7,634 bases of DNA from Phycisphaerae bacterium (GTDB lineage: Bacteria > Planctomycetota > Phycisphaerae > UBA1845). Every line of letters starts with the position of its first letter. The first letter of the stretch is position 1. Below the pieces are notes generated by a model. That model was not told the DNA's origin, searched no databases, and saw nothing but the letters and a program-made list of their open reading frames with translations. The stretch covers positions 1 through 7,634 of the forward strand of contig JANQGB010000895.1 of the NCBI GenBank assembly GCA_028277545.1, in the 5' to 3' direction. The position numbers and the translations under genes are program-made. Below are positions 6,562 to 7,634 of this stretch, piece after piece.

Positions 6562-7634
6562 TTACTCGACTTTGCGGTTGTCGATGACCCTGACGATCTC
6601 GTTGCGGTCGGGCAACGACAGGAAGATAGTGCCATCCGGTGCCACGATCATCTCGTCGTCCTCGGCCACGTCGTCAGCAGACAGTGCCAGGCCCAGGTGC
6701 ACGCTCTGGGTCTCGGCCGACCAGATGAGCAGCCCCTGCAGCCGGTCGCCGCCGGAGGGGCTGTAAATCCCGTCGATGATCAGGTCGCCGTTCTCCAGCA
6801 CTACGAAGGTGTTGGCGGACAAGTTGATGGTCCCGGGCAACTCGGCCGGCGTGCCATCGGTGGCAATGGTCTGAATGCCCGCGGCGTCCGGCGAGCTCAG
6901 CGACCTCGAGGAGTAGAGCGTGCCATCGGGCCCGAAGGCGAGGTGGTGGGCGTTGCGATTCAGGGCGTCTTCCGGGTTGGGCAGCTCGTCGGGATCTTCA
7001 ATCGGGTTGTCGATGTTGATCACCGCCCGGTCCTCGCGTTCGACGTCGATGGCGGATAACTCGGAGAATGAGGTCTCCCGCCCGACCAGCATCATGCTGG
7101 GCCGAATCTCGACTCCGTCGAAGTTCTCGGGCACGATCACCATGGTTTCCGGCTTGACGTTGGACGGGTCCACGGCGGTCGGCACCGTCGCCAGCTCCAG
7201 GGCCTGCGCGGCATCACCTCCGGCCGGCTGAACGACAGCCAGCCTGGTGCAGCAGTTGGAGCCGACGAAGTACTCGCCAGAATCCGTGATGGCCAGCACC
7301 AGGGACGACTGCTCTTCCTGGAACAGGTCGTCGTCGTCCAGGTTGGTGGCGCCGAACAGGGTGGTCTCGTCAAGCAGGTTCTGACCGTCCGCTACCGGCC
7401 CCCACAGGCCCTCACTGTTTACCGCAAACAGCTTGCCCTCGGCGTCGACGTCGATACCGCTGGCGCCGCCCGTGTTGGAGGCGTAAGTCTCCAGCACCAG
7501 GCTTGTCTCGCCCTCTTCTCCCTCGATCGTAACGGTGACCACATCCGTGCTGCTCCGGTCGTTCTCGTCGGTCACGGTGACGGTGAACTCGTAAACACCT
7601 GCGACGCCGGCGTCACCTCCGGACTGGCCGGCGT
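6562..7634 (-). CDS. Probable secreted beta-propeller-like protein with upstream PKD/Ig-like domain, N-terminus cut by window edge
   Basis: The frame is open from the right edge to the TAA at 6564-6562, giving 356 visible residues. Visible residues 1-37 (GVYEFTVTVTDEN, then STDVVTVTI) match the final strands of a PKD or Ig-like domain. A GTG at 7575 is therefore internal to a domain and is not the true start. The rest has blade-like motifs typical of NHL/SMP-30-type beta-propellers: SGIDVDAEGKLFAV (58-71), LAITDSGEYFVGS (113-125), HLAFGPDGTLYSS (230-242), FVVLENGDLIIDG (276-288) and MIVAPDGTIFLS (328-339). Spacing is irregular and no enzyme active site is evident. An adjacent Cys pair lies at 127-128. 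Likely exported, since PKD domains are almost always extracellular, but the signal peptide would be outside the window. The substrate or partner is unknown. The gene converges on the terminator at 6490-6532. Confidence 0.85.
   Translation of the reverse strand, partial: AGQSGGDAGVAGVYEFTVTVTDENDRSSTDVVTVTIEGEEGETSLVLETYASNTGGASGIDVDAEGKLFAVNSEGLWGPVADGQNLLDETTLFGATNLDDDDLFQEEQSSLVLAITDSGEYFVGSNCCTRLAVVQPAGGDAAQALELATVPTAVDPSNVKPETMVIVPENFDGVEIRPSMMLVGRETSFSELSAIDVEREDRAVINIDNPIEDPDELPNPEDALNRNAHHLAFGPDGTLYSSRSLSSPDAAGIQTIATDGTPAELPGTINLSANTFVVLENGDLIIDGIYSPSGGDRLQGLLIWSAETQSVHLGLALSADDVAEDDEMIVAPDGTIFLSLPDRNEIVRVIDNRKVE

Noticed and set aside
7573..7575. GTG at 7575 as the start of the right-hand gene
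   Set aside because: The frame is open upstream to the edge and encodes the preceding strands of the same PKD/Ig-like domain (GVYEFTVTV), so this GTG is an internal Val.
1..7634. CRISPR, insertion sequence, tRNA, rRNA, attachment site or defence system
   Set aside because: No regular short repeats, transposase motifs, terminal inverted repeats, tRNA-like cloverleaf or known defence domains were seen on either strand. The window reads as ordinary signalling and envelope genes.

Overview
This is a GC-rich bacterial window with four protein genes and no RNA genes, transposons or CRISPR. The gene content suggests a Gram-negative bacterium with a periplasm and a large secretome. It carries a lipoprotein with myxobacterial/planctomycete-style Cys-rich repeats, a VWA domain and an InlB-like repeat, a PKD plus beta-propeller protein, and a periplasmic binding protein next to a hybrid kinase. 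Planctomycetota is my first guess and Myxococcota or another deltaproteobacterial lineage my second. No marker gene in the window settles it.

Layout: positions 1-3659 hold a two-gene minus-strand unit. The first gene (2598-3659) encodes a secreted ABC-type substrate-binding protein of the PF04392/COG2984 kind. After 64 nt comes a membrane-bound hybrid sensor histidine kinase (start at 2533), which runs off the left edge inside its receiver domain. No permease or ATPase is visible beside the binding protein. It may therefore serve as a ligand-sensing partner of the kinase, as TorT does for TorS, rather than as a transporter part; this is inference.

Positions 3660-4048 are a divergent intergenic region with two palindromic elements (3738-3749 and 3840-3851) that could be operators. 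On the plus strand, 4049-6460 encodes an exported, probably lipid-anchored protein. Its order is an acidic linker, four Cys-rich repeats split by a beta-rich domain, a VWA domain, an unassigned beta-rich region and a C-terminal InlB-B-like repeat. A strong hairpin-plus-T-run terminator follows at 6490-6532.

The minus-strand gene at 6562-7634 converges on that terminator. Its N-terminus lies beyond the right edge. The visible part is the end of a PKD/Ig-like domain followed by a beta-propeller-like region. The two right-hand genes look like cell-surface or secreted proteins; nothing in the sequence ties them functionally to the kinase unit.
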